Below are positions 11,023 to 21,770 of a DNA stretch of 64,000 bases, one piece after another. Made by a program: the position numbers and the translations under genes. How positions within the stretch are numbered: the first letter of the stretch is position 1; every line of letters begins with the position of its first letter. The DNA lies in contig OY986974.1 of NCBI GenBank assembly GCA_963920575.1, forward strand, positions 7,454,617 through 7,518,616, written 5' to 3'. A model generated the notes under the pieces. It did no database searches. It saw nothing but the letters and a program-made list of their open reading frames with translations, and had not been told where the DNA came from. This stretch comes from Narthecium ossifragum. Taxonomy: Eukaryota; Streptophyta; Magnoliopsida; Dioscoreales; Nartheciaceae.

Positions 11023-11578
11023 TGTAACGCCTCGACCCTCCACTGGGCCCCGGCCCGCGGGCTCCCGGTCCGACCAGGATCCACCCGAGGGCCCCAGTGG
11101 AGGGCCGAGGCGTTACAGTATGGTATCAGAGCCGGAACCCAACCGGAAATTGTGCCAGCGAGGACGCTGGGCCTCCAAGGGGGTTGGATTGTGAGGCCCG
11201 CTGGGTCTACCGGGGCGACAAGATGCCTGCGCATGGAGGGCGGGGCTGAGTCGGGTAGCCGGGTAAGCAATCCCACAACGCCTGGGTATGGTCCGGGGTT
11301 CGATATAAGTATATAGTAACCCCTTAAAAAGACACAACGCGTTTTAAAGCCGTGATGGCAATGAACCGCAGAAAAACTCCAGTGTTAAGCGTGCTTGGGC
11401 TGGAGTAGGTTTGGGAGGGGTGACCTCCCGGGAAGTCCGATCGATCGGTGGGTTTATCGATCGATCGGCTGCGGTGAGCCAAAAGCGGACAATATTGTGT
11501 CGGGTGGGGCCCTCGGGTGGATCCTGGTCGGACCGGGAGCCCGCGGGCCGGGGCCCAGTGGAGGGCCGGGGCGTTACA
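11023..11578 (+). mobile_element. Cassandra-type TRIM with an inverted left end, TSD TAGGA
   Basis: The unit begins TGTAACGCC and ends GGCGTTACA, flanked by TAGGA at 11018-11022 and 11579-11583. Inside are the last ~25 bp of a left LTR, a Met-tRNA PBS (TGGTATCAGAGCC, 11121-11133), about 70 bp of interior with a purine-rich tract, and a full right LTR (11190-11578). The first ~73 bp (11023-11095) are the reverse complement of the right LTR end, so the element has long terminal inverted repeats instead of a full left LTR. The right LTR carries a 5S-rRNA-like segment, which defines Cassandra. It encodes no protein. Confidence 0.85.
11345..11437 (+). repeat. 5S rRNA-like segment within the Cassandra LTR
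   Basis: It contains 'gttaagcgtgcttggg' and 'ggggtgacctcccgggaagt', the A-box and C-box regions of the 5S gene internal promoter, in the correct order and spacing. The first part is diverged, so this is not a 5S gene. In Cassandra elements this segment is thought to be able to recruit TFIIIA/Pol III. It is followed at 11438-11465 by two copies of GATCGATC that the second Cassandra copy (49511-49877) lacks. Confidence 0.85.
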
Positions 11579-12725
11579 TAGGAGAAGAGAAGGAAGGAAG
11601 GTGTGGAGTTAGAGGAGAGCTAGGAGTTGGGTTTAGGAGTCTGGCTGGGAAGGGGGAAGAGGAAAGAAGAGGGAAGGGAAGGTGGAGAAAGCAAGGGCCG
11701 ACCGGAGAAGGCGGCGCCTGGGGCAGCGGCTGCCGAACGGGCTGCCGGGTTGGCGGCGGCGGGAAGCCGCAAGGCTCGTGGTGGGGCCGCAGGTGCTTCC
11801 GCTAGGCGGGTGGCGTGAGGCCAGAGCGTCGGAGCGAGGGGAAGAATGCTTGTTCAGCGTGGCAGAAGAAGAGGAAGGAAGAAGAAAAGGAAAGAGGAAG
11901 AAGAAGAAGAGAGGAAAGAGAAGTGGGTGTGGCTTGGCAGCATCCTTGTCGTGTAGAGGTGGGATTCTCGGCCAGGCGGGCCACCGGGGTTGGGAGAGAG
12001 GGCGAAGAAGGAAGGAGGTGGCCGGGGAAAAGAAAGGGAAGGGGGAAGAAGAGAGACAGCCCGGAGGGCCTCGGTCTGGCCGGAGCAAGCAAAGAGGGAG
12101 GAGGAAAGAGAAAGAGAGAGGGGGAAGGCGGAAGCTAGACCAAGGCGGGGAGGAAGAAGAGAGTACCCGTAAGAGGTGGGCCCTCACCGACGATTGCCAT
12201 GGTTGGAACTCCGTCAGAAGCTCTGGAGGGGTGGTGACTTGGGAGCGAACTCTCACGAACAATCCTTTCATCAAGGGGACTGATCTTAGAAGCCGAAGCC
12301 TTTGATTTATTATTTCTGGATGATTTCATTCATAGGTATGGAAGCCGTTATATAGGCAAATTACAAGAGACCTAGTTGGAGTGGAACTCACTCGATGACT
12401 TACTACTCAAGCAATAACCCTATTTAAGAAAGAAGGAAGAGTCCTACTACAAGATGAATAGCTAAACTAGGAAACCAAACCAGGGAAGCAAGTAAGTAAC
12501 TAGAAAAACAACTAGGAAACTAATTAGGATAGCATGAGGACCAAGGAGGCACGTGGGCCGTCCCTTTGTTGTGGCCGGCTTAAGGGTAACTGTCCCCTTG
12601 TGGGGAGCCCAAGTTGGGCCTAGTTTGGCATGTTTGAAGGGTTGAAATTTGATGTGTATCACCATAATATAACAAACATAATAAAAAAAATACCAAGTTG
12701 AGAGAAATGGACTCTGTAGATTTAC

Positions 12726-15700
12726 CTGCAGCTTTGACGAAAGATGAGGCATTGATTGCCCCACAGCTGTTCCTAGCCTTACTGATTCGTAACTCTGATA
12801 TCCAGTAGAGGATGGCCTCATATAAGGCTGCAAAGCTGATCGATCTCTTTCGTGCAAGCCTTCAATGAAGGATCCTTCCAAATATATCTGATGCATTACC
12901 CACAGCAAAAATTTGAAGAAAAAACTTAAAGTTAACGATCTGCGAAACTCAACCATGCCACCAGGTGCATCTTCTGCAATTGTGATATCCTCTCTTATCA
13001 CTTCCAAAGCATCCTGCAACAGCTTCCTATTCCAGTTCTTCCCTACTAAAAAAGCCTCCGTTTTTGCTGCAACGCGGGAAACTGGAGCCACTCCACCATA
13101 AACAATAGATACATCAACAATCATCCAGTTGTCCCCGTTTTTGTTAACAAATGCACGCATCCCTGCATTTACTAGCGCTATATCATCATCTCTCCTGTGT
13201 GCTTGCTTGAACTCTTTCACAAATTCAAATGGTCTAGTCCATGGCAAGAAGATCGACAACAAAATTTCATCGCGTGCCAAGTCGACCTTGCGGTAGCCAA
13301 GGAAGAAATTTCTGGCAGCAACAGTCCTGCTATTTCCCTTGCAATCAATTATCCGAAACTCTGCTCCAGCTGCCATCCAAAGTGGATTCAAGTCTGATAT
13401 CGGGCTTGCGGTGCAGATATTCCCACCAATGGATGCTGCATTTCTGATCTGCTTTCCTGCAAACCATTTTAACTGCTCTGCAATGGCCTTGCATGATGAA
13501 GTTTCATGAGCGTTGCGTTCTTTTAGCATCTTTCTAAGAATTTTCTCCAATTCAGCCAGTCTCACTGCAGCACCAATCATCAAACCTTTGTCTCCAACAC
13601 TCCAAGCATTAAGCTCTGGCACATGAGTGACAGCGATAAGGATCCAATACTGGGCATGCTTGAACTTTGTTTCAATTCCTACTTCAGTGTTGCCAACAAC
13701 AAGTTTGGCATCTGGATAACTTGATTTTAATCTTAACGTTTGCTGAAGGGTTACAGCACGATACCATTTAATTCCACCAAAACCATTGAGACTCAAAGGT
13801 GGATTCTTTCTCAGAAGAAGCTCTGGTGGGAAAATAAGTTCTTTTTCTCTGTACAAGGCTCCAGAGATTTCGCTATAAGATAAAAGCTTAAGCCTATTGT
13901 GAGTTACAGAGTCATCTGGAACTGTGGCGGAAACACAGGAACATGGTTTCCCAGTGGACGGACAAATTAGTCCGCCAGGTGAACATGAATTGGTGTACAA
14001 GGAGTCATCAGTTTTGGCGAAAACATGGAAGGCCTTGACAATAGGCCTGTAACCAGTGCAGCGACAGAGATTTCCGGCAAGACTTTCTTCGATCTCTCCT
14101 TTGGTAGGCTTCGATTTGCTTGATCTCAGTAAAGCATACATAGACATCACAAAACCAGGAGTGCAGAAGCCACATTGTGAGCCATGAGCTTGCACTAATG
14201 AGTCCTGACACAAATTTGTAAGATTGATAAACACCAACGACAGCAATTTGTCCACGATATGAATTTGGAAACAGGAGATTTGCTACAAAGTTGGAGGTGA
14301 TTTCCATATTTGCCAAAAGAACAAGATGCAGAACCAATAGCAATGTCCATATATCGAGTGGTCCTTTTAATCAGTGAACCAAGGAATTAAAAGTTGATAC
14401 CTGGATAGGGTGCAATCCAGCTTCAGAATTTCCAAGACCCTCCACCGTGATTATGTGCATTCCTTCAACGGAATATAAGGGAGTCAAGCATGCATTGATT
14501 GCATAATGCCTGCATTGTTTTCAAAATCGGAAGCAATTATTACATCACGAAATTGCTCTAAACAGTAGAGCTTAGTCCAAATGCCCAAATTTCAGGTTCA
14601 GAAAGAACCAATCCATGCATAAAGTAACCTTGCTGATGTTTAATAAATTCATATATGTTCATCATATTAAAGAGAATGGTGTGTTTTGAAATGCTAAGTA
14701 AACAACATAATCGCAAAAACTAACTGATATGCTGGTACACATTAACGACCATAAAAAACCTAAAGGAGATCGATCCTAACCTTGAGATTTCAAAAACAAT
14801 CTTCTTAAAACCTGCTTGTATTAATCCGTCTAATGGGCATTTTTACAAAAGAGTGGAGTACAGGTAAACCCTCCCCAACAAAGCAATTTGTTTGGATACA
14901 TACATAATGGAATGAAAGCTTTGTATGCTCTTTAGAATGAGGACAATGGACTTACTTTGTTCTCATTGAATGATGATCAAAGGAAGAAACCATGACTGTG
15001 CAAGCTCCACAGCCACCTTCACCACATCCAAGCTTTGCACCAGTGAGACCTATATCTGCGCGCATTTCCAAGCAAAATTAATTCAGAAATATTCATGGCT
15101 AAATATATCTGCACTTTTATGCGCGCAACATCTAAATCTTAAGTAAATCTACGTAAAATGCAGTAAAGTTCTAAAAGATGTGCTCTTTTTCATGCAGAGC
15201 TGATGAAATTTCTATCATCCTTATTTAAGGATTATTAGAAACCTTGGCTCTTCTGGCATTGGGTTGGCACAACCGGTCTGATTCGGCTCAACACCTATAC
15301 GGGTCCGTACCCGGATCCAATAAGGATCCAATGCAGAATGACCTGGCCTGCTGATACAATCCAAGGCGACAATAACATGACATCAGTAGGAGTGAGCATT
15401 CGGTTCTCAGTTCGGTTCTCGGTTTAGAACCGAAGAATCGAATTTTTTCGGTCCAATTTTTAGAGAACCGAACCAAACCGAAGTTACATGGGAACCGAGC
15501 CGAACCGAAGTTACATGGGAACCGAACCAAACCGAACTGAAATTTTCGGTTCCAAATTATTTAAAACCGAACCGAACCGAACCGAAATTTTCGGTTCCAG
15601 AACTGAATCAACAATTTTCGAGAGCAGGCCGCAGGCGGACGGCGAGCGGCCGGCCACGAGGTCAAGGAAGGAGGCTGATGGCGTTGGGCTCTCGTCAGGG

Positions 15701-18700
15701 GCAATGGATCTCCGGATGGGGGGAGTCGGGGAGAGCTTGGAAGAGATCAAGAGAGGGAGAGCCTGGAGTGAGGCGGCGGCGTTTAGGGGTTAGGGGTTTA
15801 GGCCCTTAGGGCATCGTGAGATTTGGAACTTGGCCACTTGGGAGTTGGGACTTGATTGACCGGGTTAGTTAGACCATCGGGTTGGCGGGTTAGACCATAA
15901 ATCAATATATGTACAAAAAGTTCGGTTATTCGGTTCTGACCCGAACCAAACCGAGTTTTTTTTAAAGAACCGAACCCGAACCAAAACCCGAACTTTTCAT
16001 ACATGCCAAAACCGAATCGAACCGAAAAACCAAAAAAACCGAACCGAATGAACCGAACTAATTCGGTTTGGTTCGATTCTTCGGGTTCAGTTTGGTTCTG
16101 CTCACCCCTGGACATCAGACTCGATCCTAACAGGGTCGTGTCATATTGGATCTAAATAAGAAAAATTTTGAACCAAACCGTCAACCGGGTTTAAATTTAA
16201 ATTTAGTCAGAGATAGCAATGTCTCACTCTCACCTAATATACTCTGGTTTTGATCCGATCCAAACTATATCTAGATGGAAATAATACATAGCCATACGTG
16301 TCGAATAAAAGGTGGACAATAAAAAAAGAAAAATGTGTACTTTTAAGGGGGTGTTTGGGTGCCAGAATTGGAGGCTGGAGTGGGTGGACTAGCATCACTC
16401 CTTCCACTTGAAGTTGTTTGGTTGAACCGTTAACTGGAGGGAGTGGGGGGACTGCACTCCTGAAAATGTCTCTAGTTAGCTATTTGACTCTAGTTAAAAA
16501 AGGGCCAGAGTCAGCCGAGTGGAGTGTGACCCGACTGAATTAATGCTCACTTACTCCCCCTCTCGATCGATGCCAGTCCCGTGAATTCGAAAGCCATTGG
16601 GCTAGGGTTCTTCGACCCCTTTTCTCCCCCGCCCTTTGGATCTTGGGTTCTCCGGCCCAATTTGGGTCCAAAGTTCTTCTCATCTCATGTGAGCGTCCCC
16701 GATCCCGCTGGAATGGACTGTGTTATGAGCCTAAACTGTGACTTTGAGGACCACTCCAGCACCAACCAAACAGCAAAAACTGACAAGCCACTTCACATGA
16801 CTTCACTTTACAAAAGTGTGCACTCCAGAAAGTGACTCCCCCCACTCAGTCCTGAGCAACCAAATAGGCCCTAACCCCCCGTTTGGTTTGGGGATAGGGT
16901 GAGGATAAGCCACTTATCCCTTGATTTATCTCCAAACAGATATGGGTTACCAATTGGGGATAAGGTGAGTTAAAATGGGCCATCCAAAAAAACGGGGATA
17001 AAACTTATCCTATCCACATTTAACTCCATCCTGATTTCTATCCCCATTTTTATTCATCGAGTAAAATAAATATTTTGCCCCATCTCCACTCATTATCACA
17101 ATTTTTCTAACCCCAAAATCCCTTAATCTGAAATAACCTATCTCCTTACCAAACGGCCTCCTTAAGATCCATGCATACCACAAAGCCTAGACCTAGTAAA
17201 TTGGTTTTAAAAAAAGGTTTAACAATAATGGGATATCAAAATGCAACATGCCACATGGATATTATACATTCTTTCTTCTCGTAAAGAAATTATTCAGTGG
17301 TAGCTTGGGAAAACATCAGCTCATGTCAAACGCCAGTCTGACACAGTGACGACAAATTAGCATTTTTATTTTTTTCTTGAATGAATTCCCTCATCATCAA
17401 GTATGTTTGCTAAATTTCATCAAAAGTTAAGATTTCATTAGGGGTGTCCAATCGGGCGGGCCGGGTTGGAGGCAATACCCGGTCCAACCCGGGTAAGCAT
17501 TCGAACTAGGACGGGTCAGTGTCGGGCCTAATAGGCCTTCCACCCGGTCCGGTTCCTTTTTTAAAAAATAAATCGTGTGGACATCTTATCTCTCACCGCT
17601 CCACTACATCGAATGACCACCATCTCGCACTCCGCCGGGAGGGCCAACCTCATCTCTCGTCGGATCCGAGCCCCTCCTCGCCATAATGACCCTCCTCCGA
17701 CCCCATCCAGGCGGGATCCACCGTAGAACCGACCTGTCCCTCGCTAGCAGCTGTCTTCCAAGGGGATCGGGTGGATCGGGGCGACCGACGACGAGGTGGA
17801 GCAAGAGGGAGAGACTCGTGGACGACCGGCTAAGAAAAATGTTGGCGTTGGAAGCTTAACAGTGCTGGCGTCGTGGATGAAGGTGTTGGGAGCGTGGTGG
17901 ACGACAGTGAGGTCGGTGAAGCAGTTAAAAGTAGATGGCATCAACCTCCGATGGTCGTCCCCGACACCGATCACCTCCCAATGACACTCACTGGCGCCGC
18001 CCTCACCCAGATCCATGCCTTTGCCTCCCATCCGGTCAATCCGAGCCGGTGGATCGACTCCGAGAGACCCGGTAACTCTTCCCCTACTGATCCCGACCGC
18101 CGACGATCCCCTTCCCCTGCCGATCCCGACCGCCAGATCCACGCCTCCGCCTCCCATCCGTCCGATCATAGCAATTGCCCACCATTCCATGATCTCCAAG
18201 TAAAATTACAGTGACATCTTCGAAGATTCCTCTGGATTCCAATCCATTGATCAACCTACCAATCATCTGATCGATATGAACAACTGCATCAGTGATCGCC
18301 GGATCGTCGGGCTCGACTTAATGCCCCTGGTGATCCGGATCCTCGAAGTAGAGCGTCAAGAGCATAGGGATCTCATCGACAACCCTCTCCCTTCTCTCTC
18401 TACCTCCTTCCCCTCTCAAAACCTCGACAACCTCCATCCCTCCCCAAACCCTAAAGCTCGTTGGATCCGCCACCCCACACCGGCGAGCAGCCGCGATGCG
18501 ACCGCTCCCCGCCATCGCGGCGTCCCTAAAGGTCGAGGAGTTGGGAGAGAAAATCCAGCAACTCACCCTCGAAGGAGCCCGTGGTCTCGTTGACTTCCTT
18601 CAGGTCGGCTCGGTGTCACCGTGGTCGCCTTCGCTCCCTCTGCTGTGGCAGTGGCTCCAGCGACCGCTGCGGATGCAGCACCCGCTGCGGTTGAGGTGAA

Positions 18701-19474
18701 GACGGTCACCTATCACTCACAGGTGACCACAGGCCTTTTTCAGGCCTTCTTTAAAACCCGAGCCGGGCTTAGTTTTTGACCAAGGGGCTCTGATCCGATT
18801 CTGACCCCGAATCAGTCCGGTCTAGCAGGGCCAACACCCGGGCGGACGGGGATACGGCCTTGACGGGCCCGGGGCGGGCCATTTGGGCTTTTTGGACATC
18901 ATTTCATCAAAGTTTTTTGTTAAATTTTATTGGAATCAAATATACCTAATGATGTGGCAATTCATCCAAAAAAAAAATTGAAAAAAGTTGATTTGTTGCT
19001 CACGAAGTGAGGTTTGGCACGAGTTGACGTGCTGTCAACTACCCTTTCCGTCAACTCAAGATCAGGGACGACGTAAGAAAAAGTTCAGATTATTGGCCCC
19101 ATAAAAAAAAATCATCCACGTGGAGTGTCATGTTGCTTAGACCATGACATGTGTGTAGCATGCACACCCCACGTCCACGTAGGTGTACCCCTATCAGCAT
19201 TTCCAAAGGGAAAATCAATTGTGATCCAACTGAGTCTAATGCAAATGATGCATGTCATGCATGTCTCAACATATGCATACGTAGAATGAAACAACATAGG
19301 TATGAAGAATGTTGATCATGAGTCCGTAATACCTCTCAGATACTCAAGGAGAGTTAGATGAGCTGCGCCGGCCGGTAATACTCGCTGGACACCATTAACG
19401 TACATGATGGCCTCCTCCGACCACCCGTCAAAGCCGGCCACCTCCCCGCTGCCACCGCCGCCGAGAGAGCCCAT
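12726..19474 (-). CDS. XDH: Xanthine dehydrogenase, N-terminal exons (copy B): FeS and FAD domains
   Basis: Exons by splice sites and phase: 19474-19333 (start codon, MGSLGGG), 15055-14956, 14509-14401 and 14204-12726. The phases join without a stop into 610 codons. Residues 58-66 (CGEGGCGAC) bind the first 2Fe-2S cluster. C128, C131, C164 and C166 ([16 protein letters not shown]) bind the second. [11 protein letters not shown] is typical of plant XDH rather than aldehyde oxidase. The FAD domain includes LVVGNTEVG (about 285-293) and [15 protein letters not shown] (about 377-391). XDH oxidises hypoxanthine and xanthine to urate in cytosolic purine breakdown. Plant XDH is about 1360 residues, so the molybdopterin half is missing: exon 4 ends at a good donor (CTGCAG/GTAAA), and 65 bp later an LTR begins. 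Further exons may lie beyond the left edge. Whether it is expressed is unknown. Confidence 0.88.
14956..15055 (-). other. XDH: XDH copy B exon 2
   Basis: It encodes [20 protein letters not shown] and the residues after it (through MRTK), with acceptor 'gcgcag' and donor 'gtaag'. The first codon is split with exon 1 (AGA G/AT). It is the shortest recognised exon and carries three of the four ligands of the ferredoxin-like cluster. Confidence 0.9.
15387..16110. mobile_element. hAT-like non-autonomous element rich in AACCG units
   Basis: The ends are TAGGAGTGAGCA and TGCTCACCCCTG (imperfect TIRs), flanked by the 8-bp duplication GACATCAG at 15379-15386 and 16111-16118. An 8-bp duplication with this end type fits hAT. 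The subterminal 200 bp on both sides are dense in AACCG/CGGTT units in opposing orientation. There is no transposase. The GC-rich middle (15610-15800) is unlike the flanks. Confidence 0.85.
16350..16868. mobile_element. MITE-like element (GGGTGTTTGG ends)
   Basis: The left end GGGGGTGTTTGGGTGCC is roughly mirrored by the right end GCAACCAAATAGGCCCT. 'GTTTGG ... CCAAA' ends recur in plant hAT and Harbinger MITEs. I could not settle the exact boundaries or a target duplication. Confidence 0.55.
16871..17165. mobile_element. MITE-like element (CCGTTTGGT ends)
   Basis: The left end CCCCCGTTTGGTTTGGGGATA pairs imperfectly with the right end TCCTTACCAAACGGCC. The 3-bp flanks are TAA (left) and TTA (right), reminiscent of PIF/Harbinger targets but not identical, so the superfamily is uncertain. 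Confidence 0.6.
17439..18899. mobile_element. hAT-like element carrying a captured gene fragment
   Basis: The ends are TAGGGGTGTCCAA and TTTGGACAT, with flanks GATTTCAT (17431-17438) and CATTTCAT (18900-18907), seven of eight identical. Subterminal regions repeat GGGCGGGCC/CCCGGTCC motifs in opposing orientation. The middle is GC-rich and includes an ENPP-type phosphodiesterase fragment (18172-18400). No transposase is seen. Confidence 0.7.
18172..18400 (-). pseudogene. ENPP-type phosphodiesterase/nucleotide pyrophosphatase fragment
   Basis: The minus-strand frames read [14 protein letters not shown], then after an in-frame stop [19 protein letters not shown] and [15 protein letters not shown]. 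These are consecutive motifs of plant ectonucleotide pyrophosphatase/phosphodiesterases. DPDHQGH and GDHGM hold residues that bind the two catalytic metal ions in this superfamily. Only about 75 residues survive, with a stop, inside a hAT-like element in XDH intron 1. It is a transduplicated piece and not a gene. Confidence 0.75.
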
Positions 19475-20187
19475 GATCTCTCTCCTCCGTCGAGTACGTG
19501 AGCGAGTGATCAGCAGTACCGGACGACCAACATAAGCTCAGAGATCTCCGCTGGCGATGGCTTTCGTAGGGCTGAAACGGCCGGCGGCGAAGGACGGAGA
19601 CGAGGGGCGGGGACTGAGAGTTCCGTTGGCTAACAAGTTTCAGGTGCTAATAAAAGAGCAATATATAGTCTCTGAGACAAATCGCATGATTCGGCGTTGG
19701 CGGCAAGTGTACGGTGGATATGAAGGGCGGTATGGTGCGGTAGGTACTATGATAGCCATTGTCAGAGTGTGACAGTGATATACTGCTGAAGCACAAATAG
19801 TAGGTTGGGTTGAATGCATCCCATAAAGGGTGCAACTGAAATCTTTAGGTTGGATATACTGAATGAAATATTACAAGTTAACCAATTTGATTAGATTTGA
19901 TGCATGCAAGCGGAGGAAGGGCAAAACGGAGAGGGAAGGGAAGGCAAAAGGGATACGCGCAGCTGAAGCGAACCGCGTTGGGACAAGGGAGTACCGTGCT
20001 TGTTGAGAGCAATCCCGTAACCGAGTTTATAAAACTACCCGGAAGGGGGTTTTATTAGAGATCGAGGGCTCCGTAAAGTACCCCAAACGGATCTTTGAAG
20101 GGGAGTTACATGAGGCGGGAATTGTCCAATATTTTCTTTGTGAATAAGCATAATCCCTTAACCGTAGCGTATTCATCGTACTGTATC
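19475..20187. other. Sequence upstream of XDH copy B; no gene recognised
   Basis: The first ~100 bp should hold the XDH 5' leader. I see no clear TATA box. A plus-strand frame from 19557 (MAFVGLKRPA) overlaps this region but resembles nothing I know, and is probably chance. Up to 20187 the sequence becomes AT-rich and leads into an LTR fragment. Confidence 0.5.
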
Positions 20188-20702
20188 AGTCACATCCCGA
20201 CTCAAAAAATCCATCCGGATCGAGACGTGAGGGACCTAAACATGTTCAATACACTTCTGGTGCATTTTCTAATAAATAATACAACTGAATTAAACAAATT
20301 GATCAGGGGTCAAAAATGTATTTTCTAATATTTTACTGAAGATCACAAACAGTCAATTTATACATCAAATATAAAACAGACTTTACTGATACAAAATTAA
20401 TCATAAAAAAGACATCGGTACAAAGCTATTAAACTCATCGAGTAGGGAAATTATACATTTAACATAATTATCGAAAGATATTATCTACAAAAACTGTCAA
20501 AAGTACAATAAATCCTTCAAAAACCTCAAACGCCTCTAGAAGTCGACGCGCCACCAAAAGCTGATCCGCTAGGAGCTACGGAAGCACTAACGCCTGCACC
20601 TACAAACGCAGCCCGGATAGTAGCAAGCGATAAACTCAGTAGGATTCTATTTTACAACACCCACAAGAAAGAGAACTACAAACTGTGCCGTCTCTCTGTG
20701 CC

Positions 20703-20855
20703 AAGCTTAAGGCGTAACCAATTATCTCTGAATACAAGTTAACAACCACAACGAGGATCACACCGTCTCTAAGCGCTCCAAGCTTAAGGCGTAACCAATT
20801 ATCTCAGAATACAAGTTAACAACCACGACGAGGATCACACCGTCTCTAAGCGCTC
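20703..20855. repeat. Tandem duplication in the LTR
   Basis: Two copies of about 78 bp beginning 'aagcttaaggcgtaaccaat' and containing 'aggatcacaccgtctc'. Confidence 0.85.
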
Positions 20856-21672
20856 CTCGAAATATGATCAATCACGATAAGGATCACGCTAGTTTTAAGC
20901 GCTCCTCAACCCGTGAACAAAGTAGAACAAACAGGGATTCCAGTGCATTTCCAATGCATCCCAAACCTTGCAAATGGTAAATAATTAAAAGTAATAACCG
21001 TACTTAGATCTTGGTATAGGAGAAACGGCACGACCTCTAAACCTCAATCATTGAACATTGTAGCTTACTAAACAATTTCCCCAAAATACAAAGATTACAA
21101 TAACAATCTCGCCCTAAATCTTGCTACCCAGCCTCGATCCTACGTTTAGATCCGAGCTGCCCGAGCCCTCGGATCGGTGAAACCTCTATTCACCCACATC
21201 CTAACATGATGCTTCTAATGTGAACAAATAAATGCAATGTTCAGACACAAAAATACAGAAGTATGAGCATGCAACAGTATGCCAAACAAAAATACAAGTC
21301 TATGCATAGCTTACAATTCATCGAAGGGTAAGTTTAACAAAGGTCTACAAGCCCCCACGAGGTTAACCAACCAAATAAGGATATCTTTCAATCTAAAGTT
21401 CGCCATTACGACAGCATGCATGAGCCCGTCAACCAAAATTCTACAACGGGGTATACCCCCGACCAAACACTTATCAATAACAACGATCTAGCAGTTATAA
21501 TAAATATAAAAAATAGGACACACCTTTAGCCCATTTATACTAAACATTCCCGAAGGTCATCAGTCCCTCGGTTAACCCACTAAATAGTAAAGGGGTACAC
21601 AGCCGACCTATTTATTTTACACATCCCAAGGGGCATGACTCTCTTGGTTCAATCACGAGCCTCACATAGGAC

Positions 21673-21678
<6 letters not shown>

Positions 21679-21732
<54 letters not shown>

Positions 21733-21770
21733 CACACACAGACACAGACATATATATATATATATATAAC
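21679..21770. repeat. AT microsatellite with CA/TA tail
   Basis: About 25 AT units, then 'acacacacagacacagac' and a further TA run. Confidence 0.95.

Larger units (their letters stand above)
10222..12661 (-). repeat. LTR of a non-autonomous element (family X), interrupted by Cassandra
   Basis: On the minus strand it starts TGATACACATCAAATTTC at 12661 and ends near 10222 before the PBS-like site. Without the 556-bp Cassandra insertion and its TSD it is about 1.9 kb. Much of it is purine-rich low complexity that gives long but meaningless frames. A second copy of the same start ('gcgtatca', matching over several hundred bp, including the 'actcaagcaataacc' region) is at 39332-40298. The 12661 end lies in the intron after XDH exon 4. 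Confidence 0.65.
15056..19332 (-). other. XDH copy B intron 1 (4.3 kb), filled with DNA transposons
   Basis: The donor is GTATTAC at 19332 and the acceptor GCAG at 15056. Inside are at least two hAT-like elements (15387-16110, 17439-18899) and two MITE-like repeats (16350-16868, 16871-17165). The rest (15060-15386, 17170-17430, 18908-19332) shows no gene. Confidence 0.85.

Noticed and set aside
10054..11043. Long minus-strand frame of 329 residues
   Set aside because: Low-complexity Ser/Pro/Leu translation of a purine-rich LTR that runs into the Cassandra insertion; no domain.
11345..11437. 5S rRNA gene
   Set aside because: Only the promoter half resembles 5S. It is part of an LTR that also occurs at 49511-49877 with the same neighbours, so it is Cassandra.
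12726..14204. Aldehyde oxidase rather than XDH
   Set aside because: The [11 protein letters not shown] and [19 protein letters not shown] wording is that of plant XDH. The C-terminal copy A also reads as XDH (KLSV end).
19557..19772. Small plus-strand gene starting MAFVGLKRPA
   Set aside because: It overlaps the promoter region of XDH on the other strand, has no known motif, and continues into sequence without coding character.
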